Source: Gordionus sp. m RMFG-2023 (taxonomy: Eukaryota; Nematomorpha; Gordioida; Chordodea; Parachordodidae). From it: a stretch of DNA of 64,000 bases. A program made the position numbers and the translations under genes. The stretch lies in NCBI RefSeq assembly GCF_954871325.1, contig NC_088779.1, positions 16,680,846 to 16,744,845 on the forward strand, in the 5' to 3' direction. Each line of letters starts with the position of its first letter. The stretch's first letter is position 1. The notes under the pieces are model-generated. The model was given only the letters and a program-made list of their open reading frames with translations. It did not search any database and had not been told where the DNA came from. Positions 11,767-23,125 of the stretch are shown here, piece by piece.

Positions 11767-13040
11767 TACCCCTATTTTCATCGTTCTTTCGAAAAAATTC
11801 TCATTCAAAAAGAATTTTTTTTTTTTTAAAAATTTAGATTAAGTTTATAATTTATTCATAAAAACAATTCTAAATTTATTTGCTTAAAAAATTGTGCATC
11901 AATCGTAATGCAAAATTTAATTTATAGCTAAATTAATATTACATATGAAAAAAATTTACATATTGATGTTAAATAATTAATGGGTGTCATAATTAGGCAA
12001 GGATTTATATATTCCTTTATATGAGAAAAATATCCTTCACAATCATCAACTGATATCTATAGATTTAAAAGGGGAAAAATTAATGCAATAATTTCATCAA
12101 AATGTTAAATTATAATATATACTTTCCAAGTTCCAAGTAATTATGTACATGCGACTTGCATTTTTTTAACAATATTTTCCATATAAATGAATATATTTCT
12201 TTTTAGTGTTTTCAAAATGACATAATGATGGTTATTAGAAATAAAATAATTAAAGTCATTCTTAACCTCCTTCATTAAAAAATTTGATTCCATATTTCCA
12301 AATCTTAAAAAGCAAAATTATCCTGGTACATAAAAAATAAAATATTTGAGTATTCTTATCTATAAAAAAATCACAACTTTTTTTATTTGATAAGTTTATA
12401 AATATTCCTTTTTAAAATAGATTATTTCGATATTTAATAATATATTTTTATGAAATACCAATGATGTATAAAATTATATAAATTTATTTTAAAAAATTTT
12501 AAATAATTTTATAGATATTCCACTAACTTTTAATAAAAAAATTATAAGTTTAATGTAAAAAATTTTCTTTAATAAATGTTTGTTTTGAATGAGAATTTGT
12601 TGAAAGAACAATAAAAATTGAGGCATTTACATTTTATTTTTTTATGATATTTGAATTGAATGATAACAAAATATAAAAAAATTCGTTTATATTTAGTGAT
12701 TTCATAAGAGTTTAAGTGTGAAAACAATGGTAAACCCTGTATATAAAGGATTCTTAATACTAATGTTTTAGATATATCAAAAAATAGCCTAATTCCAAAT
12801 TCTATGGGATAAGGAAGTCATAAAAAATATGATGATGAAGAAAACAAAAGTTATTAATCAATTACATTATATATAATTTTACTCCTCATTTATAATTGTT
12901 AATAAAACATTAAAATTTGTTTAAAATAATCATTCTTGTTTTTCAAATTAGATTATTTAAATGTTCAGAAGTGCCCATTTCTACTACTCTGGTTTGTTGG
13001 TGTGAATTTCCTTTTCCTAGTGGCAATTTAAATATTAAAA
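11767..13040. other. A+T-rich spacer
   Basis: I see no gene, terminal repeat or tandem array. An open stretch at 12,917-13,108 has no family resemblance and no splice context. Confidence 0.4.
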
Positions 13041-13049
13041 ACTTAAAAT

Positions 13050-13345
13050 TTATAGAGACAGACCCCTGCAAATTAGATTTTTTTCCACTCAAGTCAACCC
13101 AGTCCTAAAAAAATTTCAAGTTCTAGCCCATCTAAATATTTTATTAATTTTTTCAGGTCCAAGCCCATATTTTTTTAAGCCTAAGCCAAAATTTATATTA
13201 TATAAGCCTGAGCCAGCTTTGATCTTTTTGATTAATACATTACATTTTTATAAAATAGAATATAAAATAAAAGCCTAATTCCTTTGTCCTAATCCTGAAG
13301 AAGTTTTAATTATCTTTATAATTATTCTAAGCCCAAAGCTAGGCC
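13050..13345. repeat. Copy of a dispersed AAGCCCAAGCC-type repeat
   Basis: Short blocks such as CCAAGCCCATA and CTAAGCCCAAAGC alternate with AT runs. The same composition, in the complementary strand, recurs at 17.0-17.15, 27.9-28.9 and 44.8-45.05 kb. It resembles the subterminal repeats of hAT elements. It lies downstream of the last recognised NPRL2 exon. 13,345-14,168 otherwise shows nothing certain. Confidence 0.4.
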
Positions 13346-14168
13346 AGTCCAATGTTATTTTAGAGCTCAAACTGCTTTTAAAAAATTCATTTATAGACTT
13401 TAACTCAGCCTCAATACCCTTACATTTTCTTATAATGGCTATTTGAAATAAATAAGAAACCATTTTATGAAGTAATCTCATGTTTTATTAGTTTTTATTA
13501 TTTTATAACACATTAATTTGGATGCTCCCTATAAAGTAATAATTTTATAAATAATTAAATAAAAGATTTTTTAAAAAAACATCAAAATAATTTACAAAAA
13601 TGCATTAAAGAAAAAAAGAAAAATATAAAAAAAACTTACTTAGTGGGAAGTTTATAAGAGTCCAGGCATGATAAATTATATAAATTAAATTATAATTATC
13701 TGAAAATCTACCTTCATTAAATTTATATTAGATTTTATATCATATATTTTAATTCAAGATCATTTTATGCCAAATGGCAGAGCCCTTCTATTTTGATAAG
13801 CAGATCAATGTAACAAAGACACAGTTAACATTTAACACCCCCCCCCCATCATTTACTTATACTTATGGATATATTAGAAAGTAAAGTAAAGAATATTTTT
13901 ACTTTTATTAATTCAATGATTTAATTCTAAAAATAAATATTATTAAACCTATGACATATAAAATAAGTGAAATAATGATATAATATAGTTTAAAAAAAAT
14001 TTAAATCAATGTAAAAATCAGTCTAATCAATTTAATTCTGATCACCAAATATTGCAACAATTAAAAATGTGGATCTAGACCTATTCAGAGTCAAATTTTT
14101 AAATAAATTATATAAAAGATATTTTCCTTTTTTAAGTCTATCTAAAAAAATTATGTTATTAAGTATAC

Positions 14169-15123
14169 TTGGAATATAGATAATAATTTAATTATTCCTA
14201 TGTACCTAAGAAATATAATAATGTAATTAAATTGAGAATCTATTTACATCAAATTTTTTATGCATAAAATAACCAAAGATTTGTCTACATCCGCTTTTTG
14301 CGATATTTTTAAAATATGGTTATAACTATTAATATGAAGTAAAATCTAAATAAAACAAATTATTATTTTATATATATATTGATACCTGCTGCATGCTCAA
14401 ATCAAATTTCATATTATATAGTTTATTATTTTCAATCATTATTGGAACATCATAGTCATTAATTTTGTGAATATTAAATAATCTATTTTCTATGTTAAGT
14501 TTTAAATGTATCATTTTTCCATTTCCTTTATTTATATAATCAATTTATGTATAATTAATTACTATCATACCCAATGATAATGAGCACATTCCATACATAT
14601 TCAATTTAAACCTGATATCTTTTAAAAGAGTAAAGAATAATAATTTATTTTTAGATTCAGATAAATAAGCATCTTCAAGCTGAATTGCAAATAATAAATT
14701 ATAAAATATTAATTAACAACTTCAAATCGTTTAAGATAATTAGATAGTTTTTTAACAACTTTCTCAAATGGAAATATGTCCATATCTCTTTTAATAATGA
14801 AACATACATTAAACATAAACATATTTCTATCATATTTTGAATTTTTTAAGCATAAAGGATGGCCTATTATGTATTTTTTCTCTAGCGCTCTAATTGAATT
14901 TAAAATTAAAACTTTATGTAAAAGATACAAAGTAATGGTATGTCCTTGTAGTAGAGGTTTGGTTATTATATAAAAATGATTGTTATCGAATATTGCCTTT
15001 GATAAATAATTATTTGGATTCTAAATTTAACTTAATCAACAAATAACTTTAATCTAATACTTGATATACTAATCTAGGCCCTTCCTTAGGGTCAAATATG
15101 CTAAAAATTATAGCATCAATCAT
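14169..15123 (-). CDS. NPRL2: NPRL2, GATOR1 complex subunit (5' six exons)
   Basis: NPRL2 with NPRL3 and DEPDC5 forms GATOR1, the Rag GTPase-activating complex at the lysosome that shuts down TORC1 when amino acids are scarce. Six minus-strand exons fit: 15,061-15,123, 14,721-15,020, 14,571-14,679, 14,386-14,525, 14,248-14,345 and 14,169-14,205. All introns are GT-AG, 40, 41, 45, 40 and 42 nt, and every junction keeps frame. The product starts MIDAIIFSIFDPKEGP, matching the family's IECIFFSEFHPTLGP. It continues with FYIITKP, ALEKKYIIGHPLC, VVKKLSNYL, MIHLKL, YDVPI, ISQKADVD and IKNLMYIGIIKLLSIFQ, all in family order. About 250 residues are accounted for out of roughly 380. After SIFQ the next family block (YSNVYCPTP in human) is not found: reading on meets a stop, and a 27-nt GT-AG candidate intron leads nowhere convincing. 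The copy may be truncated or very diverged. Recognition is from remembered family sequence, not a search. Confidence 0.87.
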
Positions 15124-16008
15124 ATTGTAGATTTGGATACACCTTTCTAAAAAGAGACAAACAAACTAAAATGGCGTCTAATATGGCCCGTAGGGCTCAT
15201 AATAACTTATTATGTTATTAATAAGCTTGAAGCGAGAGAATATAATATTAAATTATAACATAAAACCAATGACATATTTATATGTTATTGCATAAAACTT
15301 ACATGAAAAATATAAGTTGAATATATGGGATAATTTATACTGACTAAACAATGTATAGGTTAAACCTTTGGTAAACATGATTTATAAGAGGGCAAATAGA
15401 TAAAGTTCTAAATATTTTCGTAATTTTTGGGACTTTAAAAGACACATTTTAGACATTAAAGGATTATGTATATTTTATTTTATTAAATCACCACAATATT
15501 TGGTGGTACTGGACTAGAGTTTTTCTGAAATCATTTAATACCTGTTCTTAAAAAAAAGAGCTGAAAATATTTTTGACAAACCAATATAAAATTAAAATTA
15601 GGCCATTATTATAAAATAGTTTTGGATCATTCTTATATCCATATATGTAAATATTATTATTAACAAGAGATGATTTATTCAATAAATAATCCAATTCTAA
15701 TATCATTATTCTGGATATTAGTTTTGAATCATTCTTATATTAAAAATTTTTTATTCATCCCAAAGATTATACATACCTTCCGTTGTAGATAATCTTCACC
15801 TCCTCTGAAATATTATTAGACGTGGAAGTCTATTTAAAAATTACTCTCGAATCTATTTTAAACATCAATCATCACTCTCCTGGATGCAAACAACCTTTCC
15901 ACCAAAACTAGGAAGTATAGGTATCCAATCCCCCAAATCCTTGAGCATTTCAGCCTTTCTATTTTCTGTTGCTAAATTTCTACACTTGGAGACTTGGATA
16001 CTAACGAC
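15124..16008. other. NPRL2 upstream region with a dispersed repeat
   Basis: The stretch just upstream of the NPRL2 start codon should hold its promoter and leader, but no motif is clear. About 15,165-15,510 is related to 36,765-37,115: both contain a GAAGC(G/A)AGAGAAT segment, a run ending AAAAGACACATTTTA, and AAATCACCACAATATTTG in the same order. That repeat has no recognisable class. 15,510-16,008 shows nothing certain. Confidence 0.5.
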
Positions 16009-16059
16009 CAGTGTCTACATGGCCGGGGGGGGGTAGGAGACAAATGCCTCCAAAAAATA

Positions 16060-16165
16060 TTGGCATTTTGGGGGGTAGGTATTAATTTTGGGGGGTAGAT
16101 ATTGATTTTTGGGGGGTAGGCATTTGTTTTTGGGGGGTAGGTATTGATTTTTGGAGGGTAATTTT
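16060..16165 (+). repeat. Subterminal ~22-bp G-rich repeats of the large hAT element
   Basis: GGGGGGTAGGTATTGATTTTT-like units repeat about five times directly inside the left end. Similar units appear in the derived MITE at 49.19-49.29 kb. Subterminal repeats of this kind are often transposase-binding sites in hAT elements; that role is inferred. Confidence 0.7.
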
Positions 16166-18042
16166 TGACTTGTATTATGATATTTTTAAATCCAATAATC
16201 GATATGATTATCGTTGATTTTCTGAAAAATGTCAATTAAAGAAAAGATATCTGTCAATTTATAAATATTATACACTATATTTATTTTTTTAAATTTTTAG
16301 AAAATTCATTTACATAATGGGATTTAGATTTTCACAGTATCAATTTTAAATTATCAATATATATTTTTTTATAATAAGGACCTTTTGAATAAAGAATCCC
16401 TTTTATGATAAGATAATCCTACTCAATTAACAATATAAAGAAACATTTTTGGATTTTAAAAAGGTAATTTTTTAAGCATATAATTGCATTTTCCTTAATT
16501 TGATGATAGATAAATAAATATAATAAAGAATGAAGCTATTTTTATTTAATCTTAATATGTATACTTAATAAGTTATCTGGGTTTTGAACCATGGCAATTA
16601 TTTTTGCTAATAATTTTTTAAATAATCATTTTCAATGGGGTAAATATTACCACATTTTTGTGAGGCAATCAGGTTGGACCCATAATTGATTTCTATTTAT
16701 GATAAATGATTCTTTGAGGTAAGTGTAAATTATATACAAAATTATAAGTGAGAGGTGAAAACCATTGTGTGATAAAAAATTTGTTAAAAGAATTGATAAA
16801 TTTTTTATTTCATTATTAGATAAATTTTATATAACATCAAATTTTCCATAATATATTTGGCCTTTTTTCTAAATATTTATAGAAATCTTGGGAGAATGAA
16901 CAGATAATCTATTCCTCTCATTTGATTATTGATTTAAGAAAAGATTTCAATTAAATGAATTGACAAAGTGATTCCATATACTGAAATATTGTTTATTTTT
17001 GTTAACAATAAATTAAATTTTTGGATATGGCTTGGGAATAATCTTTGAAACCTATGATGTGGTTTGGGTTTGGATTTCCATTAAACATGAACTGGGCCTG
17101 AAAATTATTTTTACTTATGACCTAGGCTGGATGAAGAAATCAATGCCAGTGAAGGTCTCTAATTTCAATGATTAAAATATATCATTTCTCAGACTTTATT
17201 TGAAGATAAATGAATGGGCAAATCACAAATATGCCTGTTTTCAATTATTTGCAAAATTTATTAGGATTGTTAATTTAAAGAAACTATGATTTCAAAGCAT
17301 CATACATTTCTAAAAATTGTTGGACACTAAGAAATAAAGAAATCAATTGTGAAGTGTATAATGGAGGAAATATTGATCCATGATTGTTTTGGCATAAATA
17401 ACAAAAAATATTATATTTTTTGTGACCATGCATTAAGCTTACATATAATATAATAGGAATCTTTTAAGAAAACATTATCAAAAATATAAGTTAATAGCTG
17501 ATAGTCCATTATGAATGACTGGTAATCAGAATTTTCTTCTTTATTCAATGATGGGTGCATAATAAATTTCCTTTATATGATGATGATTGAATCAGTAAAT
17601 TTTTCATTATTTTTATAAAATATGTTAATAGAGTGTATATTTATGAATTTTAATTTAAAAACAATAAGGGTCTAGAATATATTTTTTTGATTATAAATTA
17701 CAAATACAAATGAATAAGAATTTATTTTAAAAGATTTTAATATATTTTTTAGATTAAAAATATAATACAAATGAATAAAAATTTATTGTGCACATATATT
17801 AAAATATCTAAATATATATTTCTTTAATATATTTTGTAAAACCACTGGAAAATTTTAAAATTACACCCTCATTTAAACAAATATAAATTTAATTTCTGAA
17901 TCACACCTCATAAGATAGGAGAATTTTAAGATTCAGCCATCCACCGTCAAATAAAGGATAAAATTATGATTCTCCATCATTCTTGATGGCCATCAGTGAG
18001 TAAAAAAATATTATCTAAATATTTATTTCATTTTTATTCTAG

Positions 18043-18300
18043 ATGCCAAGTAACAAAACAATATATAAAGTCAAATGTGACTATATTAATTGTAAAACTT
18101 CTAAAATAAGAAGTGACAAAATAAATAACCATTATAAACATAAACATCCTCATGTCAAGTTATCTGATATCAAATTTACAAAGATAGCTATCAAAAAGGA
18201 TAATAATTGGGTATCCTTAAATAAAGATATTCCATTCAATATCACAAATGGGGTTGAAACCAAGTTACAAAAAAAATCAATAACATCTTACTTCCAAAAA
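18043..18300 (+). CDS. Zinc-finger exon of the large hAT transposase
   Basis: This 86-codon exon begins right after a TTTTATTCTAG acceptor and ends at a GTAATT donor, in phase 0 at both ends. It encodes MPSNKTIYKVKCDYINCKTSK and onward: a Cys-x4-Cys pair followed by HYKHKHPH, a C2H2/BED-like DNA-binding finger, and a C-terminal KKSITSYFQK segment common just upstream of the TTF finger in this transposase group. An upstream leader exon was not found. The acceptor at its start means the ATG may or may not be the true start. Confidence 0.7.
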
Positions 18301-18608
18301 GTAATTTTTTATATATATTATTTTAATTCATGACAATAAATATAAGTAAAAATAACCTTAAATTTTGTGAATTAGTAGAAACCAATTCTTCATCTATAAT
18401 TTGAGCATAATACTTTTAATTTTTATTAAAGATAAGATTTTTAATATATAGGTACATTTTTATTATGCCCTTTATCAATTTTGAAGGAAATAAATTATAA
18501 GAATATTTAAATATTTCAACTTTTGTTAAAAAAAAATTTATATATTATAATTAAGAATAAAATAAGTCATTTGCCTAAAATTTTCACTACTCTTTATTTA
18601 ATAATTAG

Positions 18609-19756
18609 CACAAATCTTTTATTGAAGATTCCCAAATTATATTATCTCATACAATGCCCAGTTCCAGTGATCTGCTGATTTTGAATAATGAGGTACTTAA
18701 TTTAAATAAGATTTGTTTTATAATTTTGAAGGGAATAAATGAGGATATTCAGATATTTTCATGAACAAATTTTAATTAATCTTTATTTAATAATTAGCTC
18801 AAATCTTTTACTGAAGATTCCCAAATTATATTATCTCATACAATGCCCAGTTCCAGTGATCTGGTGATTTTGAATGATGAGGTACTTAATTTAAATAAGA
18901 TTTGTTTGATAATTCTGAAGTGAATAAATTATGAAATATTTTCCACTTTTCTATATCTTAATTAAGAATAAAATTTTTATTAAAATTAAGATTTTCATAA
19001 GTAAACAAATTTTAACCACTCTTTATTTAATAATTAGCATGAATCTTTTATTGAAGATTCCCAAATTATATTATCTTCTCATACAATGCCCAGTTCCAGT
19101 GATCTGCTGATTTTGAATAATGAGGTACTTAATTTAAATAAGATTTCTTTTATAATTTTGAAGGGAATAAATGAGGATATTCAGATATTTTCATGAATAA
19201 ACAAATTTTAATTATTCTTTATTTAATAAGTAGCACAAATCTTTTACTGAAGATTCCCAAATTATATTATCTCATACAATGCCCAGTTCCAGTGATCTGG
19301 TGATTTTGAATGATGAGGTACTTAATTTAAATAAGATTTGTTTGATAATTCTGAAGTGAATAAATTATGAAATATTTTCCACTTTTCTATATCTTAATTA
19401 AGAATAAAATTTTTATTAAAATTAAGATTTTCATAAGTAAACAAATTTTAACCACTCTTTATTTAATAATTAGCATGAATCTTTTATTGAAGATTCCCAA
19501 ATTATATTATCTTCTCATACAATGCCCAGTTCCAGTGATCTGCTGATTTTGAATAATGAGGTACTTAATTTAAATAAGATTTCTTTTATAATTTTGAAGG
19601 GAATAAATGAGGATATTCAGATATTTTCATGAATAAACAAATTTTAATTATTCTTTATTTAATAATTAGCACAAATCTTTTACTGAAGATTCCCAAATTA
19701 TATTATCTTCTCATACAATGCCCAGTTCCAGTGATCTGCTGATTTTGAATGATGAG
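18609..19756 (+). repeat. Tandem array of six symmetrical phase-0 exons
   Basis: Six exon-like units lie at 18,609-18,692, 18,798-18,881, 19,038-19,124, 19,234-19,317, 19,474-19,560 and 19,670-19,756. Each follows a TAG acceptor and precedes a GAG/GTA donor, and each is 84 or 87 nt, so any number can be included without shifting frame. Each encodes a variant of (H/L)(K/E)SF(I/T)EDSQIILSHTMPSS followed by SDLLILNNE. Spacing alternates about 190-196 and 240 bp, so the duplication unit is a 436-bp pair. The intron sequences are repeated too, so the array grew by DNA duplication. The units join in phase to the zinc-finger exon ending at 18,300. Confidence 0.85.
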
Positions 19757-19993
19757 GTATTTAATTTAAATAAAACTATACACTCTTTAATAATAATTAG
19801 CAAACACACAAAGTTATTGAAAATTCCCCAATTATATCTTTTTTTCATCCAATTATCAATCCCAATGCAAGCCAAAATATTTCAAACATTAAAGGCCCAA
19901 ATATTATTCAATTATATAAAAAAAAGGAGCCTAATGACCCTTTTCATTTCATATTCTTTAGAATGACAAATATCTTGATTAATTTCATAATTT

Positions 19994-20056
19994 CCATAGG
20001 CCCATGTCAGCCATGTTCAAATATATTTCAATATCCTGTTACTCACAAAAGGTTTT
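19994..20056 (+). CDS. GPCQP exon segment of the large hAT transposase
   Basis: Reading from ATAGGC gives GPCQPCSNIFQYPVTHKRF, which matches the conserved GPCQP block that precedes the TTF finger in ZMYM1-like transposases. Its exon borders are not fixed. The preceding stretch 19,780-19,960 may contain one more short exon. The open reading frame visible at 19,718-19,966 runs through a donor site and is probably not used as such. Confidence 0.5.
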
Positions 20057-20116
20057 TAAAAAATTTAATTTTTATTAATTTTTACGCATCCATTATTTCT
20101 ACTTTTAAATAGGAGC

Positions 20117-21542
20117 ATGAATATATCCTATTATAAAAAGGTTAATATTGATGGTTCCCTCAAACCAAGAAATTGGTTATCCTATAGCACCACTTTAGAC
20201 AAAGTCTTTTGTCTTTATTGTCTTATGTTTGGTGGCCCTAAATCCAATACTTTTTGGACTCAACTTGGAGTAAATAATTGGAAAAATTTTAAGCGTGACT
20301 TAGAGAGACATGAGTCATCTTCTATTCATAAGGATTGTGAATACACCAACATGACTTGGCTTGCAAATAAGCGTATTCAAGATCATTTTCTATCAAATAG
20401 GCTTGATATAATAATGGAAAATCGTAATATAGTTCATAATATTATTGATGCCATTATATACCTTATAAAATGTAACATAGCCTTTTGGGGCACTAATTCG
20501 AATGAAGGTAATTTTATGTGCCTCATAAAATTAATGGCAAAAACGGTTCCAACTTTACGGGCATACATTGATAACAACGAAAAATTGAGGAGAAAAAAAT
20601 CAGATAAAATTTCAAGACCTTATATAAATTTATTGTCATATGGCCATGTGAAAAAAATTATTGAAGTCATTAAGATAAAAATAATAAAATGTATTATTCA
20701 AAAAATTAAAGAGAATTGTGCCTATAGCATCATATTAGATGGAACATATGATGTGTCTAAAAAAGAATGCATTGCTTTACTTGTAAGATATATAGAAGAT
20801 GATCCGCATCCACATCCTGTAGAAAGGATCATCCATGTTTTTACAACATCAGAAACCACCAGGGAAAATATAAAGAAACATGTTTTTTCTAAGTTCAAAG
20901 ATCTTGGTCTTCCTCTTGATTATATGGTTGGGCAAAGTATGGATGGTGCAGGGAATATGAGAGGAGTATACAAAGGAATGCAGGCTTTAATATTGAAAGA
21001 GGCTCCAAAAGCCATATATATTTGGTGCCATGCACATAGGCTCAATTTAGTAGTTGCTCATGTTTGTGGATGCAAAATAGAAATGAAAAAGGTAATGGGA
21101 ATATTGGATGAGTTATATAATTTCATGAATGGGGTAAGACGTCAAGGAGTGTTTGTTAAATATCAAATGACAAAGTCTAAAAAATCTCTTAAAAGAATAA
21201 AAAATACAACAAGGTAAATATAATATTTTTAATGTAACTTATCTTTTTTTAGAAATTGGTCATCATCTTATAAAGCTGTAGAAATTTTTTTAGATGTTTA
21301 TGAACATATTATAGCATCATTAAATGAATTAAAAGATTCTAATGACCCAAGCACCTCTTCTATTGCCGATGGATTATTAACAAGAATTAAGGATGAAGAT
21401 TTCATATTAAGTCTATTTATTTTGAAAGAAATATTGAAATGCACACATGAGGCTTGTATTGAAATGCAGGCAGTTGGTAATGATTTGGCTATGGTAACTA
21501 AATTAATACAACACACAAAAAATAAATTACAAAGACTAAGAG
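20117..21542 (+). CDS. hAT transposase, TTF finger and catalytic core (two exons)
   Basis: The first exon runs to 21,213, where an AAG/GTAAAT donor sits. The second starts at 21,253 after TTTTTTTAG and ends at 21,542. Both joints keep frame (phase 2, then phase 1). Domains in order: a TTF-type zinc finger (WLSYS, CLYCLMFGG, WKNFKRDLERHESSSIHKDC) in about residues 20-75; a DUF4371-like RNase-H-fold core with YSIILDGTYD (~200-210), the region carrying the first catalytic Asp, and SMDGAGNMRGVYKGMQ (~275-290); then WCHAHRLNLVV. The second exon has the NWSSSYKAVEIFLDVYE block typical of the helical insertion. ZMYM1-like proteins usually have this layout. The 39-nt intron between these exons is as short as those in NPRL2. 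Confidence 0.85.
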
Positions 21543-21631
21543 GTTAAAATTAGTTACGATTTCTATAAATAATTTTAAAATGTAGCTAATGGGGATAATA
21601 TTTTTTTAAAATTGCATTCCTTATCTAACAG

Positions 21632-22490
21632 TTATTTGAAAAAGAATAATGTTACAACGGAATTGCATAATATAAAATCAATATTCAAATTTGATCAAAC
21701 AGCATTCAATAATTATGTTAAACAAAAAAAAAACAAGTTGAATAAAAAAAGATTTAAAATTATTATTTAGCATTATAGATATAAAAGGGAAATATTTTTC
21801 CCTGTGCTTGATACAATCATTAATGATTTAAATGAAAGATTTAATTATGATTGTTTAAATTTTTTATCTCAAATATCTCTTTTTACACCAGCTGGAATTA
21901 TAGCCAATGATAGAATAGAAGGGTGGCAAATATCTCAAATTTGTCATACTTACCAATTAAATGCTCAAGATATTGCTCGTGAATATAATGATTTTCGATC
22001 TTTATATTTGGATTCACAAGCAATCATTTATTGCAAGGATCTTTTGAAAATAAAAAAGAATGATGGGTTATATATTGATGAAAGTAATTTATTGATATTT
22101 TATTTAAAATTATATATAATTAAAGGTATTGTAAACGATGAAACCGAGGAAGATATCAATAACGATAACATAATTAATACAAAAAAATGGATAAAATATT
22201 CATTTATACTACCATATCGTCTTTTAAATAAATTAAATTCTTATTCTAATTTATATTTATTATATAAATATTTATTGACTCTACCAACTACTTCTTGTTC
22301 AGCCGAAAGAGTGATGAGCAAAGTCAAAATAAATAAAACTAGAATGCGGAATAAAATTTCTGACCCCTTTTTAGAAAATTTACTTCTAATATCCAGCGAA
22401 ATTGATGTTTTTGAAAGATTTAAAATAGACGACATTATAACGCGATTTGCATCTACGTCTAAAAGATTAACTAAATTATTAATAAAATAA
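21632..22490 (+). CDS. hAT transposase C-terminal part with dimerisation domain
   Basis: From about 21,655 one frame reads VTTELHNIKSIFKFDQTAFN and on to a TAG at 21,767, after which the same frame continues HYRYKREIFFPVLDTIINDL to a stop at 22,490. The stop suggests decay, or a missed intron. The last ~90 residues carry the hAT C-terminal dimerisation signature: LLTLPTTSCSAERVMSKVK, then RMRNKISDPFLENLLLIS. The acceptor candidate TTATCTAACAG at 21,631 does not restore frame with the phase-1 end at 21,542, so the junction is unresolved. Confidence 0.75.
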
Positions 22491-22559
22491 GTTATATCTT
22501 TTTCACAGCTAATTATATACGCCTTTTTAATAATGTAAATTTAATTTAATAGTTTTTTA

Positions 22560-22945
22560 TATCATTCTAGTCCGGTGCATAATATAATACTATATTCATT
22601 TTATTTAAATATTTTATAATAGTTATATTTACATAAATGTTTTTATAATTCCAGTGCAAAATATATTATATTCATTTTATTTTAATATTTTATATAAAAC
22701 TTATATTTACATAGATGTTTTTATAATTCCAGTGCAACTATATTCATTTTTTTCTCATATTTTATATAAAAGTTATATTTACATAAAAAAATTTATATTT
22801 CCAGTGCAAAATATACTCTATTCATTTTATATTTTATATAATAGTTATATTTACATAAATGTTTTTATAATTCTTGTGCAAAATATACTATATTCTTTAT
22901 TCTAATATTTTATATAAAAGTTATATTTACATAAAAAATTTTTTT
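22560..22945 (+). repeat. Tandem repeat, ~75-bp unit, about five copies
   Basis: Units share ATAGTTATATTTACATA, then TTTTTATAATTCCAGTGCAA, then TATTCATTTTAT. They lie directly 3' of the hAT coding region. The open frames over this block are translations of the repeat and are not genes. Confidence 0.8.
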
Positions 22946-22969
22946 ATATAATAGTTATATCTATATGAA

Positions 22970-23125
22970 TGTTTTTAATTAATATAAAGGCATTAGTATT
23001 TATAGAATCAAGCTATACCTCTTTAAAATTACTCATTTTGTTTTTTTTACTTAATATAAAGGTATTAGTAATTATAGAATCAAGCTATACCTCTTTAAAA
23101 TTACTCATCTTATATTTTTTTACTA
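22970..23125 (+). repeat. Direct duplication, ~73-bp unit, two copies
   Basis: AATATAAAGG(C/T)ATTAGTA and ATAGAATCAAGCTATACCTC occur twice in the same order, the second copy ending near 23,123. It lies inside the 3' untranslated part of the large hAT element. Confidence 0.8.

Noticed and set aside
12917-13108. 63-residue plus-strand frame with several Cys
   Set aside because: There is no splice context and no recognisable pattern, and it runs into a dispersed repeat.
13275-13481. Possible NPRL2 C-terminal exon (RLLHKMVSYLFQIAIIRK)
   Set aside because: Only a loose likeness to the family's LMKNLIRRLQKYPV block; the downstream half is repeat sequence and no splice link was found.
15972-16235. 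Minus-strand open frame with repeated YPPKIN words
   Set aside because: It is the translation of the G-rich subterminal repeats of the hAT element and its borders match the repeat, not a gene.
18609-19756. Plain satellite DNA
   Set aside because: The units keep open frames, both splice signals and phase, and sit in order inside a transposase gene, which a plain satellite would not explain.
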